From Saccharicrinis sp963677655 (lineage in GTDB: Bacteria; Bacteroidota; Bacteroidia; Bacteroidales; Marinilabiliaceae), in NCBI GenBank assembly GCA_963677655.1, contig OY782088.1: a DNA stretch of 64,000 bases; one strand, written 5' to 3'. Of this stretch, positions 35,818-43,798 are shown piece after piece (the first letter of the stretch is position 1; each line of letters opens with the position of its first letter). The notes beneath the pieces were generated by a model. That model had not been told where the DNA came from. It saw only the letters and a list, made by a program, of their open reading frames with translations, and did not search any database. The translations under genes were made by a program, and so were the position numbers.

Positions 35818-38019
35818 ATGACCTTTAAGAAAAAGCATTATTTTATTGCTGGGATTACTTTTATTATTTTTTTAGTATTATTTTTTCTTTCAACCATTAT
35901 AAAAAACTACGTTGTTAAACACAGCGAAGAACTCGTAGGCAGAAAAATTTCCCTGAACGAACTCCATATCAACTATCTTAAAGTTCAGGTTACATTAAGA
36001 GATTTTACTCTTTATGAAGAAAACAAAAAAGATACATTCGTTTACTTTCATGAACTGTTGGTGAATTATGATCCATGGAAAATGATATCAAACGAATATG
36101 CTGTTTCTCAGATCAGATTAGTGAATCCTTATATTTATGTGAAGCAAAATGGGGCTCAGTTTAATTTCGATGATATGATTCCCTCTGCAGATTCTTCGGT
36201 AGTAGAAGAAATACAAACTGACTCAACCATAATACAAGAAGAAGATAATGTGAAATTTTCAATTCGAAATATCGATCTTCAAAATGGAGAATTTCATTAC
36301 TATGACGAACAAATTGATAACCTTTTAAATTTTGACAAACTGAATTTAAGTTTACCATTAATAGCATGGGATAGTAAAAGTAGCGAAATGGGAATTCAGT
36401 TTTCAATTGGTGAAAACGGACAGGTTAAAGTTGATGCAGAAATTAATCAACAAAATGCTGAATACAAGGTAAACTTTGGTACCCAAAACATACAACTCAA
36501 TAACTTTACTAATTACCTAAAAGACTACATGAATATTGATTCATTTAATGGATTATTACAATCAGATATTCATATTAAAGGAAGTATTGAGCAAACGGAT
36601 AAAATACTTGTTGATGGAACTATAGCGGTTGATAGCTTTAGTATGATTGACAACAATGGAGCGAAATTATTTTCTGCTCAACGAATATTTACAAAACTCG
36701 ATTCTATCGATTTAGAAAAATCGAGGTATGTGATAAATAAAATATCAGTTGATAAGCCTGCTATTTCAGCTATATTGAATTCAGATCAAAGTAACTGGGA
36801 ATACTTTTTAAACCCTGTTTTATCTGACACATTGGAAAGTGTTGAAACTGATAGCATAACAACATCTGAACCTGACACTTCATCACTATATTACTGCATT
36901 GACAGTATTTCGATTAATAATGGTTTAATTGCATTTACTGATAACACTTTAAACAGACCCTTTAGCTACAACATCAAAAACATTAATATTGGCCTTAATG
37001 ATGTAAAAGAACAAAATAATGAGATTCCAATTAAATGGAGTATTGAATTTAACAATGAAGGAAAATTTGTTGGTGAAACTAATTTCAGCATTCAGAATTC
37101 TTCATATTTGTATTACAAAGGAGCAATTACAGATCTCGACTTGCACAGTTTTTCGCCATATACAGAATACTATTTAGCATATCCAATTGTTTCAGGTTTA
37201 TTTAATTATGATGCTGACGTTAAAATGAACCCAACTAATTTGGAAAATAACAACCACCTTCTGGTTAAAGAAATGCAATTTGGTAAAAGAACAAAGGATA
37301 CAACAGCAACTAAACTACCTGTTAAACTCGCTCTATACTTAATTAAAGATGCCCAGGATAATGTAGAATTTGAATTACCAGTAACAGGAAATCCATCTGA
37401 ACCTGGTTTTAAGTTAGGCCCAATCATCTGGAAAACACTTAGAAAGTTTATTACAAAAACAGCAACTCAACCATTTAATTCCTTGGCAAGTTTGGTTGGA
37501 ACACAACCTGAAGAACTTGAAAAAGTTCCTTTTGAATATACTCAAGACTCTATTTCTGGAGATCAAAGAAAAGTATTGGATAAAATTGCAGAAATTCTTA
37601 ACAAGAAGGAAGATCTGATTTTTAGCTTTCGTCAGGAGGTTTCTATGGATGATGAAATTACAGAGCTTGCCATTAAACAAGTAAAAACTCAATTCATTAC
37701 AGAACAACCTTCACAAAAAATTACAGACTGGAGAAATGTTAATGATAAGAATGAGGATTTTAAAACCTATCTGTCAAAGCTTTTACCAGAAAGTGATACT
37801 CTATCTATTGCTGAAAAATGCAAAAGAATAGTGCCAATCCAGGATTTACAAACATCATTCAATGAACTTTACACTAATAGAAATAATCTATTAAAATCTT
37901 ATATGTTGGAAACATTAGGATGTAACCCTTCGTCTATAAAACTACAAAATGTAGACTTTAACAATATGGCTGCAGAATTAAATAATCCTGAATTCAGAGT
38001 TGAAGTTTCAGTAAAATAG
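35818..38019 (+). CDS. AsmA-like / DUF748 envelope protein
   Basis: 733 residues with one N-terminal membrane anchor (about 8-29) and a long periplasmic beta-rich region. Sequence such as LNELHINYLKVQVTLRDFTLY, then LLVNYDPWKMISNEYAVSQIRLVNPYI is typical of DUF748/AsmA-family proteins, relatives of bridge-like lipid-transfer proteins spanning the envelope. Repeated units of the type IRNIDLQNGEFHYYDEQIDN and ISINNGLIAFTDNTLNRPFS support a repetitive groove. Role in lipid transfer or outer-membrane homeostasis is inferred from family. Convergent with the glycosyltransferase after 3 nt. Confidence 0.75.
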   Translation: MTFKKKHYFIAGITFIIFLVLFFLSTIIKNYVVKHSEELVGRKISLNELHINYLKVQVTLRDFTLYEENKKDTFVYFHELLVNYDPWKMISNEYAVSQIRLVNPYIYVKQNGAQFNFDDMIPSADSSVVEEIQTDSTIIQEEDNVKFSIRNIDLQNGEFHYYDEQIDNLLNFDKLNLSLPLIAWDSKSSEMGIQFSIGENGQVKVDAEINQQNAEYKVNFGTQNIQLNNFTNYLKDYMNIDSFNGLLQSDIHIKGSIEQTDKILVDGTIAVDSFSMIDNNGAKLFSAQRIFTKLDSIDLEKSRYVINKISVDKPAISAILNSDQSNWEYFLNPVLSDTLESVETDSITTSEPDTSSLYYCIDSISINNGLIAFTDNTLNRPFSYNIKNINIGLNDVKEQNNEIPIKWSIEFNNEGKFVGETNFSIQNSSYLYYKGAITDLDLHSFSPYTEYYLAYPIVSGLFNYDADVKMNPTNLENNNHLLVKEMQFGKRTKDTTATKLPVKLALYLIKDAQDNVEFELPVTGNPSEPGFKLGPIIWKTLRKFITKTATQPFNSLASLVGTQPEELEKVPFEYTQDSISGDQRKVLDKIAEILNKKEDLIFSFRQEVSMDDEITELAIKQVKTQFITEQPSQKITDWRNVNDKNEDFKTYLSKLLPESDTLSIAEKCKRIVPIQDLQTSFNELYTNRNNLLKSYMLETLGCNPSSIKLQNVDFNNMAAELNNPEFRVEVSVK

Positions 38020-38022
38020 AAA

Positions 38023-39204
38023 TTACGAATTTAACAACTCAGTAAAAGTAGACATCCATTTTTTTGTAATGGATTTTAAAGAGAACATATTACTATTGTA
38101 CTCTGTTTCCCTAAGCTTTTGCTGTAGTTGTTCATCTTTCATTAAAGTAGTTAAACGAAACTTATAATCCTTTACAGAAAAAGGTTTTATTGAATAACCA
38201 TTTTCAGCATTTTTGATAATGTCATCTAGACTTTCAAAACTTCGGTAGGCAATAGGAATGCATTTATATTGTATAGCTTCTAATAACACCATTGGTAAAC
38301 CTTCATAATTTGAAGTCATACATAATATAGCTGCAGACTTATAATAATCAGTTGGATCTGTAAATCCCTTTAAGATTACTCGTTGTATATTATGCTGATG
38401 AACATATGCCTCAAGATCATTTCTTGAAGGACCATCTCCAACAAATAAAAGTTGCCAATCAGGAAATTTAGGTGAAACTGACTTCCATATTTTTATTAAA
38501 CGATCAACTCCTTTATGCTCCTGATCTAATCGCCCCACATACAACAATATCTTTTCTTTTTTATCTAAACTAACTCCACCATCAGATATAAAAGGATTCG
38601 GAATTGTTATTAACTTATTATAATCTTTACTGTTACATAAACTCTTAAATGCTGGAATAAATTGATCTGATAACAAAATAATCCTGTCGCTATTATTGTA
38701 CAGCTCAGTATAAAATCTGGTTACTTCTTTCTTTTTTTTTGAATAATTCAGAGAGTAGTATATAGTATTTTTTAATACTAAATAGTATCTACGTTTGGCA
38801 AAGTAAGATGGCTTAATCAAACTCATTTCTTTTAAACGAAATGCAGGGTCAATATGTAATTCGGAAATAAGCTTAAATGCATGAATTTGCTTTACCTTAA
38901 AGCATAACTCACAAAACCTTTCAATATTACCAGCCTGGTTAACAACTACATCAATACTATTTTCCTGTATAACTTCTGCAAAAAAATCAATATTTACTTT
39001 ATCAAGAATTTCTTTTTGATTTGGAAGAATGAATTGCTCTGCCGAAGGAGTATAGCTTTTACTATAATCAGATTGAAAAGCTGCTAAAAAATACACCTTA
39101 ACATCAAAATTGTTAATAAAATAACGTGTTAAAATATCTGTTACTCTCTCAACTCCTCCTATCTGTGGATTAAACTCCTGTGTGTTAGCAAAAAGAATAT
39201 TCAT
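38023..39204 (-). CDS. Glycosyltransferase family 4
   Basis: 393 residues, GT-B fold. The N-terminus MNILFANTQEFNPQIGGVER carries the acceptor-domain glycine loop. C-terminal donor domain: KILLYVGRLDQEHKGVDRLI (about 215-234), LLFVGDGPSRNDLEAYV and the GT4 catalytic patch CMTSNYEGLPMVLLEAIQYK with the E-x7-E pair. Retaining transfer of a hexose from a nucleotide sugar is expected. It stands alone, outside the main polysaccharide locus. Confidence 0.9.
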   Translation of the reverse strand: MNILFANTQEFNPQIGGVERVTDILTRYFINNFDVKVYFLAAFQSDYSKSYTPSAEQFILPNQKEILDKVNIDFFAEVIQENSIDVVVNQAGNIERFCELCFKVKQIHAFKLISELHIDPAFRLKEMSLIKPSYFAKRRYYLVLKNTIYYSLNYSKKKKEVTRFYTELYNNSDRIILLSDQFIPAFKSLCNSKDYNKLITIPNPFISDGGVSLDKKEKILLYVGRLDQEHKGVDRLIKIWKSVSPKFPDWQLLFVGDGPSRNDLEAYVHQHNIQRVILKGFTDPTDYYKSAAILCMTSNYEGLPMVLLEAIQYKCIPIAYRSFESLDDIIKNAENGYSIKPFSVKDYKFRLTTLMKDEQLQQKLRETEYNSNMFSLKSITKKWMSTFTELLNS

Positions 39205-39411
39205 CTCAATTAATTTAAACCTACTTGTTATTAAGTTAGTGAAACTACAAAAAGATTTAGTATCTCAAATATTTCAACCATTAATTTTAAAACAATAGAA
39301 CATAAGATACTAAATCCGTAATATATTGTGTCTTATTAAATTTTTCAGGATGTTTAATTGTATCAAAAATTTTTGTAATCCATGTTTATAGATTCTGAAA
39401 AACTGAATAAC

Positions 39412-40626
39412 CTAAATATCAATCCTATGATAACATACCTGCATTGCCTTCTCTAAACGTTTAACGCCTTCTTCTATTTCTGTAGGTGAAGAACATGAAA
39501 AATTTAATCTGAAAGTATTTATATCCTTCTTACCAATGTAGAAAGGTACTCCCGGAACAAATGCCACTTTTTGCTTTATAGCTTCATTAAACAAAGTCAT
39601 TGCAGAATATCCATCAGGCATAGTTACCCAACAAAACATTCCACCCTCAGGTTTTGTATAGGAAATATCTTGAGGAAAATACTTTTTTATAGCTTCTGTC
39701 ATTACCTGAGATTGATTTCTGTATGCCTCAATAATTTTTTTCATGTGGATATTTAAATCATATTTTGATAAGAATGTACTGATAATCCGCTGCGAAAAAA
39801 TATCTGAATGTAAATCTGCTGCTTGTTTTGCAATTACCAATCTATTGTAAATTTCTTCATTTGGAGCTACAATCCATCCCATTCTAAATCCCAGAGCTAC
39901 AGTTTTTGAAAAAGTCCCTAATAATATGGTATGATCAGGTGCGTAATGATACAAACTATTATACTTATTATCTGTAAAACGAATAGCACCATAAGGATCA
40001 TCTTCAACCATAAGTAAATTATTTTTGATGGCCAGTTCAGCAACTTCTTTCCTACAATCTTCGGAGTAACTAATTCCTGATGGATTTTGAAAGTTTGGAA
40101 CCACATAAGCCAATTTTATTCTTTCTGATTTTAATTTCTCTTCCAAAACTTCACAATCCATTCCTTCATTAGTCAATGGAACTATTGTAAACTTAGGTTG
40201 ATACATTGAGAATGCCTGTATTGCGCCTAAATAAGAAGGTTCTTCAAGTAACACATTATCTTTTTTATTAATGAAAACCTTACCTATCAAATCCAAAGCT
40301 TGCTGTGATCCTGTGGTAATTAAAATACGATCTGTTGAAATCGTTAAACCTTGTTGTTTGTAGTACCAACTAATATGCTCTCTTAATTCTGGTAATCCTT
40401 CTGTAGTGCTGTACTGCAACGCAGCTTCTCCATTATTGGCAAGTACATCTATAGTACACTGCTGAATTTCTTTAACAGGAAAGTACTTTTTATTTGGCAA
40501 TCCACCGGCAAAGGAAATAATCTCAGGCGCATTGGTTACACTAAGAATATCACGAATAAAGGATCGAGGAACCTGCTGTATTCGTTCACTGATTAGGTTT
40601 TTGGTAAAATTGTTTTGTTCTGACAT
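39412..40626 (-). CDS. PLP-dependent aminotransferase (class I, LysN/2-aminoadipate type), attenuator controlled
   Basis: 404 residues. EIISFAGGLPNKKYFPVKEI near the N-terminus, TEGLPELREHISWYYKQQG, TGSQQALDLIGKVFINKKDN (PLP phosphate), PNFQNPSGISYSEDCR, the PLP Asp/Tyr in MVEDDPYGAIRF, and the Schiff-base Lys in TFSKTVALGFRMGWIVAP place it in the fold-I MocR/LysN-like family. Members transaminate aminoadipate, aromatic or branched-chain amino acids. The upstream leader peptides are rich in Val, Leu and Ile codons, which argues for a role in branched-chain amino acid synthesis or interconversion. This inference comes from the regulation, not the protein sequence. Confidence 0.88.
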   Translation of the reverse strand: MSEQNNFTKNLISERIQQVPRSFIRDILSVTNAPEIISFAGGLPNKKYFPVKEIQQCTIDVLANNGEAALQYSTTEGLPELREHISWYYKQQGLTISTDRILITTGSQQALDLIGKVFINKKDNVLLEEPSYLGAIQAFSMYQPKFTIVPLTNEGMDCEVLEEKLKSERIKLAYVVPNFQNPSGISYSEDCRKEVAELAIKNNLLMVEDDPYGAIRFTDNKYNSLYHYAPDHTILLGTFSKTVALGFRMGWIVAPNEEIYNRLVIAKQAADLHSDIFSQRIISTFLSKYDLNIHMKKIIEAYRNQSQVMTEAIKKYFPQDISYTKPEGGMFCWVTMPDGYSAMTLFNEAIKQKVAFVPGVPFYIGKKDINTFRLNFSCSSPTEIEEGVKRLEKAMQVCYHRIDI

Positions 40627-40646
40627 AATAATAGTGGTTTTATAAA

Positions 40647-40683
40647 ATAAAAAAAGCCCTGCGAATAAAAATCCACAGGGCTT
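40647..40683 (-). terminator. Attenuator 2 terminator
   Basis: 13-bp hairpin (arms 40671-40683 and 40654-40666; core AAGCCCTG / CAGGGCTT) followed on the minus strand by seven T, 20 nt before the aminotransferase ATG. Its left arm can instead pair with CCATAGGGC at 40709-40717 (9 bp, one G-U), which would form the antiterminator. Confidence 0.9.
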
Positions 40684-40711
40684 ATAAATAAAAAATACGA
40701 TATAGCACGCC

Positions 40712-40777
40712 CTATGGAGTTCCTGAAAGGACCACCACGACCGCTAGAAGAATGTTATTTTGTTGTTTAAAATCCAT
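40712..40777 (-). CDS. Leader peptide 2 (branched-chain amino acid codons)
   Basis: 21-residue ORF whose core is NNILLAVVVVLSG: I, L, L, then four consecutive Val codons and another Leu. The ATG directly follows the T-run of terminator 1, and the TAG stop lies inside the antiterminator strand CCATAGGGC. The arrangement is that of a ribosome-mediated attenuator: a ribosome stalled on Val/Leu codons would leave the stop-codon segment free to pair with the terminator's left arm. Confidence 0.75.
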   Translation of the reverse strand: MDFKQQNNILLAVVVVLSGTP

Positions 40778-40806
40778 AAAAAAACCCTACCGAAACTCGG
40801 CAGGGT
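40778..40806 (-). terminator. Attenuator 1 terminator
   Basis: 10-bp stem ACCCTGCCGA / TCGGTAGGGT (40797-40806 and 40784-40793 on the plus strand) with a short loop and seven T on the minus strand. Its left arm can alternatively pair with CTCGGTA just after leader peptide 1. Confidence 0.92.
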
Positions 40807-40838
40807 GCATTATATTTTATTAATGTAAATACCGAGCA

Positions 40839-40895
40839 TCATTTATATAAAACGACCGCCACAAGGACTAAGGTATTTACTGCTATTTGTTTCAT
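40839..40895 (-). CDS. Leader peptide 1 (branched-chain amino acid codons)
   Basis: 18-residue ORF, MKQIAVNTLVLVAVVLYK; 10 of its 18 residues are Ile, Val, Leu or Ala-Val units. Segment GTAAATACC inside codons 6-8 (40872-40880) is perfectly complementary over 9 nt to GGTATTTAC (40825-40833) after the stop codon. That second segment overlaps CTCGGTA, which pairs with the terminator's left arm. This gives the classical 1:2, 2:3, 3:4 attenuation fold. The start codon lies 18 nt after the leader RNA element at 40914-40987. Confidence 0.8.
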   Translation of the reverse strand: MKQIAVNTLVLVAVVLYK

Positions 40896-40913
40896 ATATA
40901 TAAATTTGCTTTT

Positions 40914-40987
40914 ATTTGCCATATGGAATTCGCCAATTTTGTCATCCTCGTGTGTGAGAACCCTTTAACATGGCTCGTTTCATATTG
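40914..40987 (-). ncRNA. Conserved 5'-leader RNA element, copy A
   Basis: 74-nt element at the 5' end of the aminotransferase leader transcript, shared with copies at 50141 and 63694. Conserved blocks in sense orientation: RYAUGAA, RCCAUG, GGYGARUUCC and AURUGGCAAWU. Stem P1 AUAUG (40981-40985) / CAUAU (40921-40925), stem P2 GCC (40972-40974) / GGC (40932-40934), and an apical hairpin CUC-ACACAC-GAG (40947-40958). I do not recognise it as a known riboswitch or ribozyme. Confidence 0.6.
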
Positions 40988-40991
40988 AGCT

Positions 40992-41021
40992 CAAAGTTAT
41001 AATTTTTATTCTCACAGACAA
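40992..41021 (-). promoter_or_regulatory. Promoter of the attenuated aminotransferase transcript
   Basis: On the minus strand TTG (41019-41021), a 19-nt spacer and TAACTTTG (40992-40999), an exact TAnnTTTG match. Transcription would begin near 40985-40987, so the RNA element starts at or very near +1. Confidence 0.7.
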
Positions 41022-41315
41022 TTCTAATACATAAAGTAATAACAATAAGAATATAATAAAACACCCATTTTTCATCTTATTTAATGATTGAGGTTTAATA
41101 TTCCGCATTAACACTCAAATATTTTTATTATACATAACTCACTATAAGTAATTTGCAACACCCATAGTTAACAGCATATATTTAAATTTAACTTTATTGA
41201 AACCATTGTCCCACATTAGCGTAATATGGTCTCCATTAAACGCAGTAAATATTTTTTCTATATAACATAATTATATTTAATTGTTATACTATAACATTCA
41301 TACACAAAACAATTC

Positions 41316-42566
41316 ATGATGAAGAAACTTAACCGTCTTTTTTTAATTTCTCTTTGTTTATTAACTGTAACTACAGCAAAAGCAATTGATGGATATCATA
41401 TGTTAGGATATGGTACCGTTAGTAAAGGTATGGGAGGTGTCGGAGCTGCGTATTACAGAGCATCCATAATTGGAAACAACCCTGCTGGTAGAGCATTTTT
41501 AGATAAACAATATTCAGCATCTTTAACCTTTTTATTTCCTACTACAAGTTATACAGTTACAGGAGCTCCAAGCGGACAAGGAATAATGCCATTGGTTCCT
41601 GGCAAATATGATAGTGATGTTAAACTTAAACTTGTACCTAACTTAGGTGCAAACTGGAAATTAAGCGAATCTACAGCATTCGGTCTTTCGATTTATGGAA
41701 CCGGTATTGCTTCTGATTTTCCAACTCAAACGTTTTATGATCCTACAAGCGACAATACATCAGTAAGCTTCAACCAATTATACTTAGAACCTACATATGG
41801 CATTAAACTTGGAGAAAAACATGCATTTGGTATTTCGGCAATGCTAATGTGTCAAACATTTGAAGTAACTGGTATTTATTCATTTGGTTCTATGTCGCAA
41901 GATCCGGAAAACCTAAGCAACAATGGAACTGATTATAACTTTGGTGCTGGATTTAAAGTGGGTTACATGGGCGAAATACTTAAAGGCTTAAATGTTGGTG
42001 TAAGCTACCAATCTCGAACTTTTGCAGGTAAGCTTTCAAAATATGCAGGTCTTTTAGCTGAGGATGGTAAGCTAGATGCTCCATCAATTATTACTGCCGG
42101 TATAAATTACCAGATCTACGATAAATTCAAATTTTTATTTGATGTACAACAAATCAACTTTAGCGAAGTAAAATCATTAGGGAATCCTATTTCTAATTTA
42201 TTGGTTGAAGGTAATACCATGGGGTCAGATAAGGGACCTGGATTTGGATGGGAAGATATGACTGTTTTTAAATTTGGTACTGAATTCAATGCATCGGAAA
42301 CTCTTACCCTAAGAGCTGGTTATGCTTATGGCGATGAACCAGTTCAGGAATCAGAAGTATTATTTAACATTTTAGCTTCAGTAGTAAACAATCAGCATAT
42401 TACTTTAGGTGCAACTAAAAAAGTTGGATCAAAAGGTAAAGACATTAATTTAGCATTGGTATATGCTCCTGCAAATAATGTTAAAGGCGCTAATGTACTT
42501 GATCCATATCAACAAATTGATCTTGAATTGAGTGTTTTTGAAATTGAGTTAGGAATTACTTTCTAA
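41316..42566 (+). CDS. OmpP1/FadL/TodX family outer-membrane transporter
   Basis: 416 residues with a signal peptide (FLISLCLLTVTTAKA). The mature N-terminus IDGYHMLGYGTVSKGMGGVG followed by AAYYRASIIGNNPAGRAF is the FadL-family hatch region with the conserved NPA. The remainder alternates as beta strands up to a C-terminal VFEIELGITF ending in Phe. These 14-stranded barrels take up hydrophobic compounds such as long-chain fatty acids across the outer membrane. It is preceded by a 310-nt AT-rich gap shared with the divergent aminotransferase leader, and followed by a terminator. Confidence 0.88.
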   Translation: MMKKLNRLFLISLCLLTVTTAKAIDGYHMLGYGTVSKGMGGVGAAYYRASIIGNNPAGRAFLDKQYSASLTFLFPTTSYTVTGAPSGQGIMPLVPGKYDSDVKLKLVPNLGANWKLSESTAFGLSIYGTGIASDFPTQTFYDPTSDNTSVSFNQLYLEPTYGIKLGEKHAFGISAMLMCQTFEVTGIYSFGSMSQDPENLSNNGTDYNFGAGFKVGYMGEILKGLNVGVSYQSRTFAGKLSKYAGLLAEDGKLDAPSIITAGINYQIYDKFKFLFDVQQINFSEVKSLGNPISNLLVEGNTMGSDKGPGFGWEDMTVFKFGTEFNASETLTLRAGYAYGDEPVQESEVLFNILASVVNNQHITLGATKKVGSKGKDINLALVYAPANNVKGANVLDPYQQIDLELSVFEIELGITF

Positions 42567-42592
42567 TTCTATCAAAAATAGATACACATAAT

Positions 42593-42624
42593 AAAACCAC
42601 TCTTGAATACAGGTGTGGTTTTTT
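42593..42624 (+). terminator. Terminator after the FadL-type gene
   Basis: 8-bp stem AAAACCAC (42593-42600) / GTGGTTTT (42615-42622) with a following T-run. Confidence 0.8.
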
Positions 42625-42668
42625 ATTTTCTACTGCAAAGGTACAAAGAGTATTTTCTGCTATGAGTT

Positions 42669-43019
42669 GGTGCGAGCTTGTAGCTCGTTCCTTGTTCAAA
42701 TATTCTAACCTCAGTGCTGGTGCAAGTTTGCAACTTGTACCTGAAATAAAGCAAAACAGTTCCTTTCCCCAATAGCATATAGAAAAATATATACAAATTA
42801 TTAGTTTTAATATTGTTGTTTTAGCACGAGCTACAAGCTCGCGCTAGCTATACATTCAAGTCAGTGCTGATGATAGTCTGCACCTTGTACCTTTCCAATA
42901 TATAGTATCTCGTCTACTGGTGCGAGTTTGTAACTCGTACCTTGAGCTTTCGCACATGTCCCTACGTGTGATTCTTTTTAAATTAATCTATTACCACAGA
43001 AAGCTTGTAGCTCGTACCC
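42669..43019. repeat. REP-like palindrome field, left of the RAYT gene
   Basis: At least six copies of a short palindrome of type GGTGCGAGCTTGTAGCTCGT: 42669-42691, 42719-42742 (variant GCAAGTTTGCAACTTG), 42821-42848 (inverted), 42861-42892 (decayed), 42919-42942 and 43001-43019 (half copy). The stem is GAGCT-TGT-AGCTC. The copies lie between the FadL terminator and a REP-associated transposase gene, the classic REP/RAYT association. A second motif, CACATGTCCCTACGTGTG near 42953, recurs in variant form near 43676. No protein-coding gene is seen in this stretch. Confidence 0.85.
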
Positions 43020-43029
43020 ATCCTTGCAT

Positions 43030-43581
43030 TTAACTCTCAATAAAATCAACTTCTATAGCTCCTATATCTCCATTATAGTTTGAGGCACTACTATACTTCC
43101 AATAATATGGTTTTGTAACAAATCCTGATTCAACAGGATTATTATGGATATACTCTAATTTCTGATCAATCACATCATTGCTCCACAATTCAATTGGCAT
43201 ATTATGCTGTTGCCAGAATTGTTTCGACTTAACATTACTATTTTTCCGACCAGCTCTTTCCATCATCCATAACAACCATTCTTTCCGACTCTCTTGTGGA
43301 TTATCTAAAATAAGCTTCTGTATTCTTTTGGAAGTAAAAGTTTTTAGTTCTTTAATTAACTTTCCTGGATCTCCATTCTTATCACGAAAGATTAAATGCA
43401 TATGACTTGTTAATATACAGTATGCAAACAATTCTAATCCTTTATTTTCTCTGCAATATGCCAGGCTTTCTACCATTGCATCAAAGTATTGTTCTCTTAC
43501 AAAAACATCCTACCAATATACCGTGGAAAAACTAATGAAATAGATTCCGTTAGGATTATGAAATTTATATTTTCGACTCAT
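43030..43581 (-). pseudogene. REP-associated tyrosine transposase (RAYT, IS200-like), interrupted by an in-frame stop
   Basis: The frame begins at ATG 43581 with MSRKYKFHNPNGIYFISFST, then VYW, meets TAG at 43510-43512 (codon 24) and continues in the same frame with DVFVREQYFDAMVES to the stop at 43030. Full length would be 183 residues. The Y1 transposase motifs lie in the downstream part: SHMHLIFRD (HxH metal pair) and DQKLEYIHNNPVESGFV (the expected nucleophile-Tyr helix). The open part from ATG 43476 is 148 residues and lacks the first beta strand of the HUH fold, so it is probably inactive. W-L-D or W-I-D is expected at the stop; one substitution (TTG to TAG) would explain it. REP palindromes flank it on both sides. 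Confidence 0.85.
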
Positions 43582-43642
43582 GTCTCTAAAATTATAAATT
43601 TCAGGTTTTTACACAAAATATAGACGAAGGATGTCGAGGACT

Positions 43643-43765
43643 TTAGCACGAGCTACAAGCTCGCGCTAGCTATAAGTGTCCCTATGTGTAGTTGCTTTAA
43701 TATTAAAAATATTATTTACACAAGACTATTTTTATGCGCTGGTGCGAGCTTGTAGCTCGTACCCT
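43643..43765. repeat. REP-like palindromes right of the RAYT gene
   Basis: An inverted copy at 43643-43673 shares about 30 nt (TTAGCACGAGCTACAAGCTC and following) with 42821-42848. A direct copy lies at 43738-43765 (GGTGCGAGCTTGTAGCTCGT). With the left field they bracket the transposase remnant. Confidence 0.85.
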
Positions 43766-43798
43766 TCTGTAACATTATATTATCAAACTCTTCTGCAG

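Noticed and set aside
37414..37707. 97-residue minus-strand ORF
   Set aside because: Antisense of the DUF748 gene, Cys/Phe-rich composition typical of antisense frames.
40980..41075. Hydrophobic 31-codon ORF upstream of leader element A, with a Leu/Ile run, possibly a third leader peptide
   Set aside because: Its 3' half contains the exact TAACTTTG promoter and its stop overlaps the first base pairs of the RNA element. No terminator follows it, so it is probably chance coding in AT-rich DNA.
43510..43512. TAG in the RAYT gene as recoded pyrrolysine or other sense codon
   Set aside because: No pyl genes or recoding context are visible, and other genes here do not use in-frame TAG; a nonsense mutation is simpler.
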